64,000 nt of DNA from Sphaerothrix epifaneia (GCF_042788235.1 NZ_JBHZOL010000075.1:124001-188000), one strand, 5' to 3'; numbered from the stretch's first letter, positions 52,505-61,850 are shown. Made by a program: numbers and translations. The notes: generated by a model not told the origin, from the letters alone.

Positions 52505-53245
52505 CTAGCAGGCTCCCCTGCGCAAGGCTACAACCCCCACGGTTTGCAAAATCAGCTTTAGGTCGTACACCACCGACCAGCGCTCTTGATAGCGCAAGTC
52601 TAGCTTTACGATATCTTCAAAGTCTTTGACGCTGGAGCGACCGTAAACTTGCCACTCACCCGTAATTCCTGGCTTCACCTTGAGCCGTTGCCAATGATGG
52701 GACTCATACTGCATCACCTCATTGACAGTCGGCGGACGAGTGCCGACTAGACTCATATCTCCCCAAAGCACGTTCCAAAATTGGGGAAACTCATCAATAC
52801 TGGTTTTACGCAAAAAGCGGCCTACACGAGTAATGCGAGGATCTTGAGCGTTTTTGAAAATTAAGCCTTTGGCTTCGTTGTTGACCAGATGCATGAGTTT
52901 ATCAGCATCTTTAACCATCGAACGAAATTTCCAAATGCGAAAAGTCTTGCCTCGATGGCCACAGCGAACTTGGCTGTAAAAAATGGGGCCGGGATTGTCC
53001 AGTTGAATGGCCAAAACAACAGGTATGGCTAAAATTGCCGTGAGGATTAGCCCTACCAAAGCACCCAAAACGTCAATCAGTCGTTTGCAGCCGCTCTTTA
53101 CAGAGGCATGCAGCTCCTCTAATTCGGACGAGACAGCGTGTGAGACTCGGATCTCTTGAGAACAAACTGTTTCCAAAGCGGCTGATAGAGAGATTTGGTT
53201 AGAAGACGGTGCTTCGCAAGCAGAGAGCTGAGAAGTGCTGACCAC
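52505..53245 (-). CDS. Undecaprenyl-phosphate sugar-1-phosphate transferase
   Basis: A 246-residue member of the bacterial sugar-transferase (WcaJ/PglC) family. One membrane helix follows a short N-terminal tail; then IFYSQVRCGHRGKTFRIWKFRSM and LRKTSIDEFPQFWNVLWGDMSLVG carry the catalytic DE and the Arg-rich parts. It puts the first sugar phosphate on undecaprenyl phosphate for exopolysaccharide. It is about half as long as WcaJ, so PglC-like. It lies far from the GT cluster at 18.9-24.1 kb but could initiate its glycan. GTG start. Confidence 0.92.
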   Translation of the reverse strand: MVSTSQLSACEAPSSNQISLSAALETVCSQEIRVSHAVSSELEELHASVKSGCKRLIDVLGALVGLILTAILAIPVVLAIQLDNPGPIFYSQVRCGHRGKTFRIWKFRSMVKDADKLMHLVNNEAKGLIFKNAQDPRITRVGRFLRKTSIDEFPQFWNVLWGDMSLVGTRPPTVNEVMQYESHHWQRLKVKPGITGEWQVYGRSSVKDFEDIVKLDLRYQERWSVVYDLKLILQTVGVVALRRGAC

Positions 53246-53456
53246 GGCTGGCTAAAGTCTCCTTCGGACGTTTACCTGTCACTGCCATAGTAAAAATGGG
53301 ACGTGGGGATCGGTAGGTAAACTTAGCAGGTTTGCCTAAACTTTGAAAAACAGGGCAGTAATATAAAGTTCATGCGGTGGTTGGGGCGAAGCGGGAACTT
53401 TATTTAGAATTGAGCTGTCCAATTAAAACAATTTGGCTGCAAATTACGTAGATTTG

Positions 53457-54680
53457 CTAATGAGGCAACTGTTGAATCAAGCTCAAAACTTGATGAGCCA
53501 TTGCCAGCTTGCTACAAGGTAATATGGCCTGCTGCTTGCCTGTGCTATCGATGAAGATAGCTTGGTTGCGATCGCTACCGAATCCGCTATCTGGCTGATC
53601 GATAGGATTGGCAACAATCGCATCTAACCGCTTTTGCGCCAGCTTGTGCAAAGCTGGGGAGACAATATCCCCCGTCTGAGCCGCAAAGCCAATCAGCTTT
53701 TGGTGCGCTGGTTTGACGTTTCCCAGTTCAGCCAAAATATCCGGCACCGTCTCTAAAGACAACTGAGGTGGCAGCAATTGCTTAGGAAGCTTTTCAGGAG
53801 CCGTTTCGGTGGGTCGCACATCAGCAACAGCCGCCGCCATAATCACCCAATCCGCTTGAGGGGCTTCTGCCAGCAACACCTGATGCATCTCAGCCGCACT
53901 CAGTGTTAAATGGGTGCGCAAGGGTGGCAAAGTTTGCAGTAGATTCTCAGCGACAAGGCCGTGTACAAGCGAAACGGTAGCGCCTCGATGGTAAGCAGCT
54001 TGGGCTAAGGCAATACCCATCTTACCCGTTGAGGGATTGCCGATAAAACGCACCGGATCTAAATACTCACGCGTGCCACCAGTGCTGATTAAAATATGCT
54101 TACCGCTTAGATCGCACCGCCCCTGGCTATAAAGCAAAGATTGCAAATAGGCTAATATCTCAGACGGTTCAGCCATACGGCCTTGTCCCACGCGATCGCA
54201 AGCCAATCTCCCGGCTCCTGGCCCCACCCGATGAAAGCGCTGATCTTGGCATAACTGAGTCCAATTGCGTTGAACAGCTATCTGCTGCCACATATCGGTA
54301 TTCATGGCCGGAGCCAAAAGAACAGGACTCGTCGAAGCCAACAAGGTGTTAGTTAATAGGTTATCTGCTAGGCCATAAGTGAGTTTAGCCAGGGTATTAG
54401 CCGTCAAAGGCGCAATCAAAATGACGTCAGCCCACTCGCCTAGCTCAATATGCAAAGGACGTCTATGGTCGGCTTGCCAAAAATCTTTGTCGGTATAAGC
54501 GGGTTGACGGCAAAGTGTGGCCAATGTCAAAGGCGCAACAAAACGCTGGGCCGCCTCAGTTAAGACGGCCCGTACAGCAATCCCTTGCTGGGCTAGGGCT
54601 GAGGCAACCTCGCATACCTTATATGCAGCAATACCACCGCCTACGCCCAACAAAACTCGTTTAGGCGCTTCACCACTCAC
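53457..54680 (-). CDS. coaBC: Phosphopantothenoylcysteine synthase/decarboxylase
   Basis: A 407-residue two-domain coenzyme A enzyme. The decarboxylase half has GVGGGIAAYKVCEV, PLTANTLAKL and PAMNTDMW; the synthase half begins at GTREYLDPVRFIGNPSTGKMG. It joins cysteine to phosphopantothenate and then decarboxylates it. The GTG at 54680 is the apparent start. It lies 62 nt downstream of a small DUF2555-like gene on the same strand, which may be co-transcribed. Confidence 0.96.
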   Translation of the reverse strand: MSGEAPKRVLLGVGGGIAAYKVCEVASALAQQGIAVRAVLTEAAQRFVAPLTLATLCRQPAYTDKDFWQADHRRPLHIELGEWADVILIAPLTANTLAKLTYGLADNLLTNTLLASTSPVLLAPAMNTDMWQQIAVQRNWTQLCQDQRFHRVGPGAGRLACDRVGQGRMAEPSEILAYLQSLLYSQGRCDLSGKHILISTGGTREYLDPVRFIGNPSTGKMGIALAQAAYHRGATVSLVHGLVAENLLQTLPPLRTHLTLSAAEMHQVLLAEAPQADWVIMAAAVADVRPTETAPEKLPKQLLPPQLSLETVPDILAELGNVKPAHQKLIGFAAQTGDIVSPALHKLAQKRLDAIVANPIDQPDSGFGSDRNQAIFIDSTGKQQAILPCSKLAMAHQVLSLIQQLPH

Positions 54681-54742
54681 AGATGCGCTTGAACCTCTTA
54701 TTAATAAAGCTATATAGAGCTTTGTTGATGAGCGGGTGAAGG

Positions 54743-54955
54743 CTAAGCCTCGTCAAAAGACTCCATATCCAGCAAATGTACGTAGGACTCAACTAACTCA
54801 GGCCGCTGAAAAGCAACTGCCCTCAACAAATGCCAGTCTTTTAGTCCTTCAAACGCATTTTCGTAAGCATCTTGCTCTAAACGCTTAGCCAGTTCTGCGA
54901 CTGAATCTTTTGTCATCGCAGAAACCTCTTTCTGAGAAAGATGGAGCGTCGTCAT
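54743..54955 (-). CDS. Small DUF2555-like cyanobacterial protein
   Basis: A 70-residue acidic, helical protein. AELAKRLEQDAYENAFEGLKDWHLLRAVAF and RPELVESYVHLLDMES match, from memory, the cyanobacterial DUF2555 family. The GGGGGGAAAG before the ATG is a good ribosome site. Its closeness to coaBC suggests a link but no function is known. Confidence 0.75.
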   Translation of the reverse strand: MTTLHLSQKEVSAMTKDSVAELAKRLEQDAYENAFEGLKDWHLLRAVAFQRPELVESYVHLLDMESFDEA

Positions 54956-55055
54956 AACTTTCCCCCCCTTGGGATTTACCAGTCTCGAAATAGCTTCAAC
55001 ACCACAAATCCACTTGATTTAATCCCATCCTAGGATGATCAGGGGCTAAAATGGC

Positions 55056-55724
55056 TCAGTTTGTCCACAAAATTTCGCAAAACTGTTGCATTTGTACCAG
55101 CATTTCTGGCTGAATTTCGTGTCCCATGTGGCGCTCATGGTAGTCAACCTTCATATTATTCGCTACCAGAGCAGCTTTTGCCTGCTGGGCTAGCACCAGG
55201 GGCACAACGGCATCCTGACGACCGTGTATCATTAAAACTGGACAATGAGGGTACCGGGGCTTGATGGGAGCGTGCAGATAGCCACTCAATACCATTAGTC
55301 CGGCTAGCGGTAGTTGCGTCCCTACATCTAGGGTCATAGCGCCTCCCTGAGAAAAACCCGCTAAAACAGTGTTGGCAAGGGGTACACCCGTTGAGTTTTC
55401 TAGTGATAAGAGCCATTGGGTGAGTTGCTGCCGACTTTGATTAAGATCGGCTTGGGTATTAAAGTTGGGCGGGCTACGAAAGTCATAACCCATTGGAAAG
55501 CCATACCACATGCGGCCATTAGGCACTTGCGGGTGGGCAAAGGGCGCATTGGGAAACAGCATTTGGCAATTTGATAGCTTGAGGTAAGGAGCCAAGGCTG
55601 CTAAATCGTCAGCATTGGCTCCCCAACCGTGAAGCGCTACCAGCAAATGTCGAGGCTGGGGGTTAGCCGGGGGTGGGAAAGCGATCGCCGTCAGAGTCAA
55701 GAGTCTATTTCCAGTCTTTATCAA
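55056..55724 (-). CDS. Phospholipase/carboxylesterase-type hydrolase
   Basis: About 223 residues of alpha/beta hydrolase. ALHGWGANADDL supplies the oxyanion part, GFSQGGAMT the Ser nucleophile, HGRQDAVVP the Asp and MGHEI the His. It fits the YpfH/carboxylesterase group, which hydrolyses short esters. The start is uncertain: no ATG lies near the fold start. TTG at 55724 is chosen, and TTG at 55700 is nearly as good. The longer frame to 55979 is rejected because it would overlap all but the last 84 bp of the shell-protein gene. Confidence 0.85.
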   Translation of the reverse strand: MIKTGNRLLTLTAIAFPPPANPQPRHLLVALHGWGANADDLAALAPYLKLSNCQMLFPNAPFAHPQVPNGRMWYGFPMGYDFRSPPNFNTQADLNQSRQQLTQWLLSLENSTGVPLANTVLAGFSQGGAMTLDVGTQLPLAGLMVLSGYLHAPIKPRYPHCPVLMIHGRQDAVVPLVLAQQAKAALVANNMKVDYHERHMGHEIQPEMLVQMQQFCEILWTN

Positions 55725-55730
55725 TATCCT

Positions 55731-56063
55731 ATGCTGATTACTCTTGGGATGATTGAAGTTTTTGGTCTGTCTACTGCCATCAAAGTGGCTGACAGCATGT
55801 GTAAAAGCGGACAGGTACAACTGGTTCAGTTTGCCAATGCCGAAGCGGGGCTGATTTCGGTCGTGGTGCAGGGAAGAATCGCTGATGTTCAAGCGGCAGT
55901 GGCAGCAGGCTTGGCAACAGCCCAGCAGGCTAACGCGATCGCCTCTCACCGGGTCATCACCAGCACTCAACCGAACCACTTGCCGCGATCGCCTGAGACG
56001 ATGCCGCTTTACCCAAATTCGCCTAATCCGCCTGCAGACGCACCAGAAACCTATCTAGATTAG
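55731..56063 (+). CDS. Orphan BMC-domain shell protein with unusual pore
   Basis: A 110-residue single BMC domain (BMC-H), the hexamer unit of carboxysome and metabolosome shells. LGMIEVFGLSTAIKVADSM matches the CcmK/PduA start closely. The pore segment that in CcmK2 begins at Lys36 (KIGSG) reads NAEAG (36-40) here, putting an acidic residue at the pore. The conserved PRPH near the domain end is replaced by TSTQ. A proline-rich tail follows from about residue 82. The ATG at 55731 fits the fold; a longer frame adds 34 unrelated residues. It is divergent from a hydrolase only 6-30 bp away, and a GntR-type gene follows by 122 nt. Confidence 0.85.
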   Translation: MLITLGMIEVFGLSTAIKVADSMCKSGQVQLVQFANAEAGLISVVVQGRIADVQAAVAAGLATAQQANAIASHRVITSTQPNHLPRSPETMPLYPNSPNPPADAPETYLD

Positions 56064-56185
56064 GCGGCTACCGTCAATAAGTCATAAAATTGACTAAGGC
56101 ATTTCAATCGGCCCGATTAGCATTGCCGCAACCGTCGATTGCAACCCTCGTAGTTAGTTTGCGTTCCGCGCGAGGTTTTTTACCT

Positions 56186-57172
56186 GTGGTTCAGTTCCAT
56201 ATTCAGCCTGAAAGCGATATTCCTGCCTCTACCCAGCTATACGATCAAATTTGGTTTGCGATCGCTTCTCGCCAGTTTCCCCCCGGCCATCGCCTGCCTA
56301 GCACCCGACAGCTAGCGATGCAGACTGGCTTACACCGCAATACCATTAGCAAAGTTTATCGCCAGCTAGAAGATGCGGGTATCGTTGAAGCCCAACCCGG
56401 CTCAGGAATTTATGTTCGCGCTCAGGGTGGGGCTGATGGCGCCAAGCCGCAGTCGCCGTTGTGGGATCAGTTTCCGAAAGCGCGTGAAGTTGTCGAAAAT
56501 AGCTTAGACGAACTGCTGCGACAGGGTTGTTCGCTACATCAGGCTCGGGAACTGTTTTTGGCCGAAATTGATTGGCGGCTACGCTGCAGTGCCAGAGTGC
56601 TGGTGACGACGCCCCGACAAGACATTGGTGCTGGCGAAATGATGGTGCGCGAGTTAGAACAAGCGCTGCAAATTCCAGTACAGTTGGTGCCGCTCGAAGA
56701 GCTTGAGGGTGTATTAGCCCAGGCGAGATCTGGCACTGTCGTCACCAGCAATTACTTTTTGAATGAAGCTGAAGCGATCGCTGGGCCAAAATCAGTGCGC
56801 GTAATTCCCATTGATATTTATGACTACGCCGCCGAACTTGACCGCCTCAAGCAGCTACCTAAAGACACGTCGCTGGGCATGGTTAGCATTAGTTCGGGTA
56901 TTTTGCGAGCAGCAGAAGTCATTGCCTATAGCCTACGAGGCGACGACATCCTAGTGACGACTGCCCAAGCAGACGATGCCTACAAGCTTAAAGCCCTTAT
57001 CCGTAGTGCCAACACGATTTTTGTCTTCGATCAAACCAGTTTGCCGCTGGTCAAAGAAGCGATCGCGGAAGCTCGAGAAGACCTAATTCGCCCCCCTCAA
57101 ATTATTTGCAGCGACAACTATGTAGGCGAAAAGTCAATTTCTCTGCTTAAACGCGAACTGGGATTAGATTGA
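56186..57172 (+). CDS. GntR-type transcriptional regulator with periplasmic-binding-like tail
   Basis: About 329 residues. The N-terminal winged helix reads LYDQIWFAIASRQFPPGHRLPSTRQLAM and HRNTISKVYRQLEDAGIVEAQPGSGIYV, the GntR signature. The C-terminal part (about 85-329) is alpha/beta with VLVTTPRQDIG and TVVTSNYFLN; it is not an aminotransferase (MocR) or UTRA domain that I recognise, and may bind a small molecule. I start at GTG 56186, where the fold begins and an AGG lies upstream, rather than at the TTG 96 nt earlier. It may share a transcript with the shell protein. Confidence 0.85.
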   Translation: MVQFHIQPESDIPASTQLYDQIWFAIASRQFPPGHRLPSTRQLAMQTGLHRNTISKVYRQLEDAGIVEAQPGSGIYVRAQGGADGAKPQSPLWDQFPKAREVVENSLDELLRQGCSLHQARELFLAEIDWRLRCSARVLVTTPRQDIGAGEMMVRELEQALQIPVQLVPLEELEGVLAQARSGTVVTSNYFLNEAEAIAGPKSVRVIPIDIYDYAAELDRLKQLPKDTSLGMVSISSGILRAAEVIAYSLRGDDILVTTAQADDAYKLKALIRSANTIFVFDQTSLPLVKEAIAEAREDLIRPPQIICSDNYVGEKSISLLKRELGLD

Positions 57173-57235
57173 AGTGTAGCTAAAAGCAAAGCCGCTGCCG
57201 TTTGGGCTGAGGCTGACAAGCCTTGCTGTTGAGCC

Positions 57236-58093
57236 TTAGCCTATGCCCGTCAAAAATGTGTTGACAACTTGAAAATATTGCTCAGGGGCTTCCAGCATGG
57301 GGAAGTGCCCCGTTTGGGGAATGAGCGCATATTCGATGTGATTGTTTAGAGCCGCAGCGGCTTTGCCTAGCTTGGCTGGGGTAATTTTGTCGTATTCTCC
57401 AGATACCAGTAGCGTCGGTACTGAAATTTTGCGAAATTCTTCAGGCATCACTTCTGTAGCTTTTTTGCTAACCGAAGTAAAAATTGTGCCTAAAGCAGTG
57501 TCATAGTCTGCCATGAGAAAATCTGCCAAAAAAGCCTGCTTCTCAAGGGCTGGAATAGGACGGCTCAAGAAGCGGCTCATAAAAAAGGTGGGCATGAGCG
57601 GAATTTTGCTCAGCCACCGTGGCCGAAAAGCCACGACATAGCCGCCAAACTTATAGAAAGCTTCAAAGGCGGCTTTGTCATACTCAAAGACACCGTTGCA
57701 GGTTAGAATTGCCTGCTCGACCCGCTCGCCGTACTGATTTAAGAAATAAATCGCAACGGTAGCTCCCATAGAATGCGCATTTAGATAAACCCGTTCTAAC
57801 CCCAAACTGTCTAGTAAGGCAGCCAGATCATCGGCGAAAGTTTCGAGTTCGTAGCCTCTCGCTAAGGTCGCCGCTCGTGCTTCAGATGGAATAAGCGAAC
57901 GACCAAACCCTCGCAAATCGTACAGTAGACAATTGAACTGCTTAGCGAAAACCTTGGCAGGTCTGTACCAATAGCGGGCTGAGCCAGCCCAGCCGTGAAC
58001 AAAAACCAAAGTGGGCTTGTCTGCCCCAACCGTATCTGACTCGGTTACCCACTCGTAATAATGGGGAACGCCGTTAACCTCCGCATAGGGCAT
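57236..58093 (-). CDS. Alpha/beta-fold hydrolase at the end of the clp operon
   Basis: A 285-residue hydrolase. VHGWAGSARYW is the oxyanion loop, AHSMGATVAIY the Ser elbow near 107, SGEYDKITP the Asp and TGHFPMLEAPEQ the His. The start is five bases after the clpX stop, so it belongs to the tig-clpP-clpX transcript. The substrate is unknown. Its link to protein quality control is only positional. Confidence 0.92.
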   Translation of the reverse strand: MPYAEVNGVPHYYEWVTESDTVGADKPTLVFVHGWAGSARYWYRPAKVFAKQFNCLLYDLRGFGRSLIPSEARAATLARGYELETFADDLAALLDSLGLERVYLNAHSMGATVAIYFLNQYGERVEQAILTCNGVFEYDKAAFEAFYKFGGYVVAFRPRWLSKIPLMPTFFMSRFLSRPIPALEKQAFLADFLMADYDTALGTIFTSVSKKATEVMPEEFRKISVPTLLVSGEYDKITPAKLGKAAAALNNHIEYALIPQTGHFPMLEAPEQYFQVVNTFLTGIG

Positions 58094-58098
58094 AATCG

Positions 58099-59436
58099 TT
58101 AGGCCGATTCAGGTTTGGGCAAAGAAGAGGGATGAACTAACAACTCAGCTGTCGATCGCTTCTCTACCATTTCTCGCGTCACCATACAGCGCTTGACATC
58201 CTTACGAGAAGGTAGCTCGTACATGACGTCCAGCATCAGTTCTTCAACAATACCGCGTAACGCCCTAGCACCTGTTTTACGACGATAAGCCTCACGCGCG
58301 ATCGCCCGAATCGCATCCGGCTTAAATTCTAGATTGACATTATCCATCCGCAACAGCTTCTGGAATTGCTTAACCAACGCATTCTTTGGCTCGGTCAGGA
58401 TTTCAACTAGCGCATCTTCATCGAGAGGATCGACGACGGAAATAGCTGGAATACGACCGATAAACTCTGGGATTAAGCCAAACTTCACCAGGTCTTCTGG
58501 CTCTAAATGCTTCAGCACATCCGAAGTCCGCTTTTCGCGGGTCTGCTGCGCTTCACCTGGCTGAATAAAGCCCATCGTTTTTTTGCCGATGCGCTGCTCC
58601 ACAATTTTCTCTAACCCAACAAAAGCACCGCCGCAAATAAAGAGAATGTTGCTGGTATCAATTTGAATACAGTCTTGATAAGGGTGCTTGCGCCCTCCCT
58701 GAGGAGGCACATTCGCAACCGTACCCTCAAGCATTTTCAACAACGCTTGCTGTACCCCTTCACCCGAAACATCTCGCGTGATGGAAGGATTTTCGCTTTT
58801 ACGAGCAATCTTATCGATTTCGTCGATGTAAATAATGCCGCGCTGCGCTTCTTCTACATCTAAATCGGCAACCTGCAACAGCCTCAGCAAAATATTCTCG
58901 ACGTCTTCGCCCACATAGCCTGCTTCAGTTAGCGTTGTGGCATCAGCAACAGCAAACGGCACTTCCAAAATATGAGCGAGCGTTTGGGCAAGCAACGTCT
59001 TACCACAGCCAGTCGGCCCAATCAGCAAAATGTTTGACTTTTGCAGTTCTACGCTTTCCTCGGCGTCTGTACCTCGATTTTGGCTATAGCTGAGCCGCTT
59101 GTAATGGTTGTAGACGGCAACTGATAGTACCTTTTTAGCCTCGTCCTGACCAATGACATGTTCGTCAAGGTACTTCTTGATTTCACGAGGTTTGGGAATT
59201 TGATTGAGGGAGATGGGGCTAGTCGTACTGCGCCGTCTCTCTGGTGGTGTTTCTCGACGTTGAACAGGTTGCGAAACCGCTGCGCTAGAGTCAAACAGCT
59301 CTTCATCCAGGATTTCGTTACACAGATCAACGCACTCATCACAGATATAGACTCCCGGACCTGCAATTAGCTTCCGGACTTGTTCTTGAGACTTACCGCA
59401 AAAAGAACACTTCAGATGGGAGTCGTACTTAGACAT
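58099..59436 (-). CDS. clpX: ATP-dependent Clp protease ATPase subunit ClpX
   Basis: A 445-residue AAA+ unfoldase. The zinc domain has Cys10, Cys13, Cys32 and Cys35; Walker A is GPTGCGKT (140-147), Walker B IIYIDEIDKI, and the ClpP-docking loop is TMGF in RIGKKTMGFIQPGEA. It unfolds and feeds proteins to ClpP. The residues 50-80 linker is Arg/Ser/Thr-rich and variable. Nine bases separate it from clpP. Confidence 0.98.
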   Translation of the reverse strand: MSKYDSHLKCSFCGKSQEQVRKLIAGPGVYICDECVDLCNEILDEELFDSSAAVSQPVQRRETPPERRRSTTSPISLNQIPKPREIKKYLDEHVIGQDEAKKVLSVAVYNHYKRLSYSQNRGTDAEESVELQKSNILLIGPTGCGKTLLAQTLAHILEVPFAVADATTLTEAGYVGEDVENILLRLLQVADLDVEEAQRGIIYIDEIDKIARKSENPSITRDVSGEGVQQALLKMLEGTVANVPPQGGRKHPYQDCIQIDTSNILFICGGAFVGLEKIVEQRIGKKTMGFIQPGEAQQTREKRTSDVLKHLEPEDLVKFGLIPEFIGRIPAISVVDPLDEDALVEILTEPKNALVKQFQKLLRMDNVNLEFKPDAIRAIAREAYRRKTGARALRGIVEELMLDVMYELPSRKDVKRCMVTREMVEKRSTAELLVHPSSLPKPESA

Positions 59437-59445
59437 AGTTGCCCC

Positions 59446-60135
59446 TTATTTCAGCGCTGCTACGTTTGAACTAGATGCCAGTTCCTTTTGCTCAATAACT
59501 TGGTCGATTAAACCATAAGCTTGAGCGTCATGAGCTGACATAAAAAAGTCACGCTCCGTATCTTCTTGAATGCGGTCTAATGGCTGTCCTGTATGTTCAG
59601 CCATTAGCTCATTGAGCCGCTGCTTATGATACAGAATTTCTCTGGCCTGAATTTCGATATCAACCGCTTGTCCTTGGGCACCCCCTAGAGGCTGGTGAAT
59701 CATAATTCGAGAGCTAGGTAAAGACATCCGCTTGCCTTTGGTCCCACCACTGAGAAGAAAAGCGCCCATGCTGGCTGCTAAACCATAGCAAATAGTTACC
59801 ACGTCCGGGCGAATCTGCTGCATTGTATCGTAAATCGCCATGCCCGCTGTCACAGAACCACCGGGCGAATTAATATAAAGCTGAATATCTTTCTCAGGTT
59901 CCTCGGCATCCAAAAACAAAAGCTGAGCCACAATTGAGTCGGCAACCGTGTCGTTCACAGGGGTTCCTAAGAAAACAATGCGCTCTCTCAGCAGCCGAGA
60001 ATAAATATCAAAAGCTCGCTCACCACGGCCAGACTGCTCAACCACCATTGGCACAACGCTTTCAATATGCAGAGCAGTGATAGCCGCTGAGCTAATGTTA
60101 GTTAAAGAAAAATTGGGTGTTTTTGAAAAAGCCAT
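59446..60135 (-). CDS. clpP: ATP-dependent Clp protease proteolytic subunit
   Basis: A 229-residue serine protease subunit. The catalytic triad is Ser122 in AASMGAFLL, His147 in IMIHQPLGGA and Asp196 in ERDFFMS. An N-terminal segment of about 27 residues looks like a propeptide. It matches the clpP2 position of Synechocystis (tig-clpP2-clpX order). It forms the tetradecamer that ClpX feeds. Confidence 0.97.
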   Translation of the reverse strand: MAFSKTPNFSLTNISSAAITALHIESVVPMVVEQSGRGERAFDIYSRLLRERIVFLGTPVNDTVADSIVAQLLFLDAEEPEKDIQLYINSPGGSVTAGMAIYDTMQQIRPDVVTICYGLAASMGAFLLSGGTKGKRMSLPSSRIMIHQPLGGAQGQAVDIEIQAREILYHKQRLNELMAEHTGQPLDRIQEDTERDFFMSAHDAQAYGLIDQVIEQKELASSSNVAALK

Positions 60136-60377
60136 ACAGGGCTATCTTGCTTCAGAAGTACGTTTTTGGGTCAGATGGGCGATCGCAGCTTGCCAGCCCA
60201 AATCTCTCACACCTCACCTCTCCCAACATTATGCCTTAAGTCCTCGGAAGGATTGGCATGGGAATCACCGAATCCTTCTGAGAAAATATCATTCGTTAAC
60301 ATTCGTCACAAACTTGGGGCAACCCTTGGAGATTAAGTTTAGACCAAGGCAGCCTCGAGCCGTAAACCAGTTTGTAA

Positions 60378-61850
60378 CTATTGTTTAGATTCTGTCGTCT
60401 CCTCGGTTGCTACTGCTTCAGTTTCACCATCTTTAATGTCAGCCGCAGTCGCTTCAACATCAATTGTTGCAGGCGTTTCTGCTACCAATTCAGGCGCTTC
60501 TGCTGCGGCCTCATCCGCCTGGGCAGCGGTCAAAGTTCCCTCTGGCACTAGCTCAACCGTGCTGTGTTCCTCCAGCCACGCCAGAATTTTTTCCTTCAGC
60601 AAGTCTTCACGGACAATTTCTTGCAGCCGATCCATATCGACGTTTTGAGGATCGTCAATGTCTGCCAGCATTTCGTCAGCCCGAGCCTTAATTTCAGACT
60701 CTTCAACCGCGATCGCTTCTTGCTTAGCCACTTCTCCTAACGCAAGGGTGCGCTTGAGACGGGCGATCGCTTCTGGCTGAGCGCGCTCTCGCATATTCGC
60801 CACAATGTCTTTGGTTAAGAGCTTTTTAATGTCGATACCCTGATTACCCAACTGCATAGCCGTCTGGGTAACTAAGTAATCAACTTCACGCTGCACCAAC
60901 GTGTGCGGAATCTCTGCCTCTAAGTGAGTGACTAGAGCTTCTAGCAAAGCACCTTCCTTATTCGACTTGATTTGCCTTTCCGCATCTTGGCTATAGCGCT
61001 CCTCCAGAGAAGCCCTAAGTTCTACCAACGTTTCAAACTCACTGACTTCTTGAGCAAACTCATCATCTAGCTCAGGCAGTTCTTTTTCTTTCAGTTCTTT
61101 GAGCGTAATTGTAAAAACAGTCGGTTTACCCGCAATCTTTTCTTGGGGATAGTCTTCGGGGAAGGTTACCTCAATTTCTTTGGTTTCATCAGGCTGCATA
61201 CCGACGATGCCGTCTACAAACCCTTCAATAAAGCGCCCCTCAGTTAGCTCTAGCTGAAAATCTTCAGCACTGCCGCCTTCAAATTCTTCAGGCTCTTCAC
61301 CTTCAACCAGCAACTTACCGACAAAATCGATCACTACCACATCACCCGCTTGAGCGGCTCGATCTTCCACCGGAACCAGCGTTGCTAAGTTCTCGCGGTA
61401 TTCCGCCAAAACTGAATCCACCTTCTCAGGATCGTACTTGGCTTCTTCTGCCTGAACTGATAGGTCTTTGTAGTTAGCCAGAGAAACCCTTGGCGGTACA
61501 TCAACCGCAGCTGAAAACGTTAGCGGTTGACCCGGCTCATATTGATTGATTAAATCTTCAAAAGAGGTCTTGAGCTGGTAATTACCAATCGCTTCAACCT
61601 CTTCCTGAGCGATCGCCTTCTCTACCGCTTCTTGAACCAATTCTTCAATAGCAGCGGCTTTGACCTGTGCAGCACCAAATCGCTGCAGTAAGACTTGACG
61701 AGGAACTTTACCTTTGCGAAACCCAGGAATATTCGCAGAGCGCATGAACTTACGCAGCACCTGATCATAGGCCTGCTTAGACATCTCTGCGGTAATTTCA
61801 ATTTCTAGGCCAACTTGGCTATCGGGTAATTTTTCCTGAGTAACTTTCAT
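60378..61850 (-). CDS. tig: Trigger factor
   Basis: A 490-residue ribosome-associated chaperone. The N-terminal ribosome-binding domain holds the GFRKGKVP signature (about 44-51); the FKBP-type prolyl-isomerase domain is at about 165-250; a long helical C-terminal chaperone region follows. The last 45 residues are an acidic Ala/Glu/Thr tail, longer than in E. coli. First gene of the tig-clpP-clpX operon; a 242-nt gap precedes clpP. Confidence 0.96.
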   Translation of the reverse strand: MKVTQEKLPDSQVGLEIEITAEMSKQAYDQVLRKFMRSANIPGFRKGKVPRQVLLQRFGAAQVKAAAIEELVQEAVEKAIAQEEVEAIGNYQLKTSFEDLINQYEPGQPLTFSAAVDVPPRVSLANYKDLSVQAEEAKYDPEKVDSVLAEYRENLATLVPVEDRAAQAGDVVVIDFVGKLLVEGEEPEEFEGGSAEDFQLELTEGRFIEGFVDGIVGMQPDETKEIEVTFPEDYPQEKIAGKPTVFTITLKELKEKELPELDDEFAQEVSEFETLVELRASLEERYSQDAERQIKSNKEGALLEALVTHLEAEIPHTLVQREVDYLVTQTAMQLGNQGIDIKKLLTKDIVANMRERAQPEAIARLKRTLALGEVAKQEAIAVEESEIKARADEMLADIDDPQNVDMDRLQEIVREDLLKEKILAWLEEHSTVELVPEGTLTAAQADEAAAEAPELVAETPATIDVEATAADIKDGETEAVATEETTESKQ

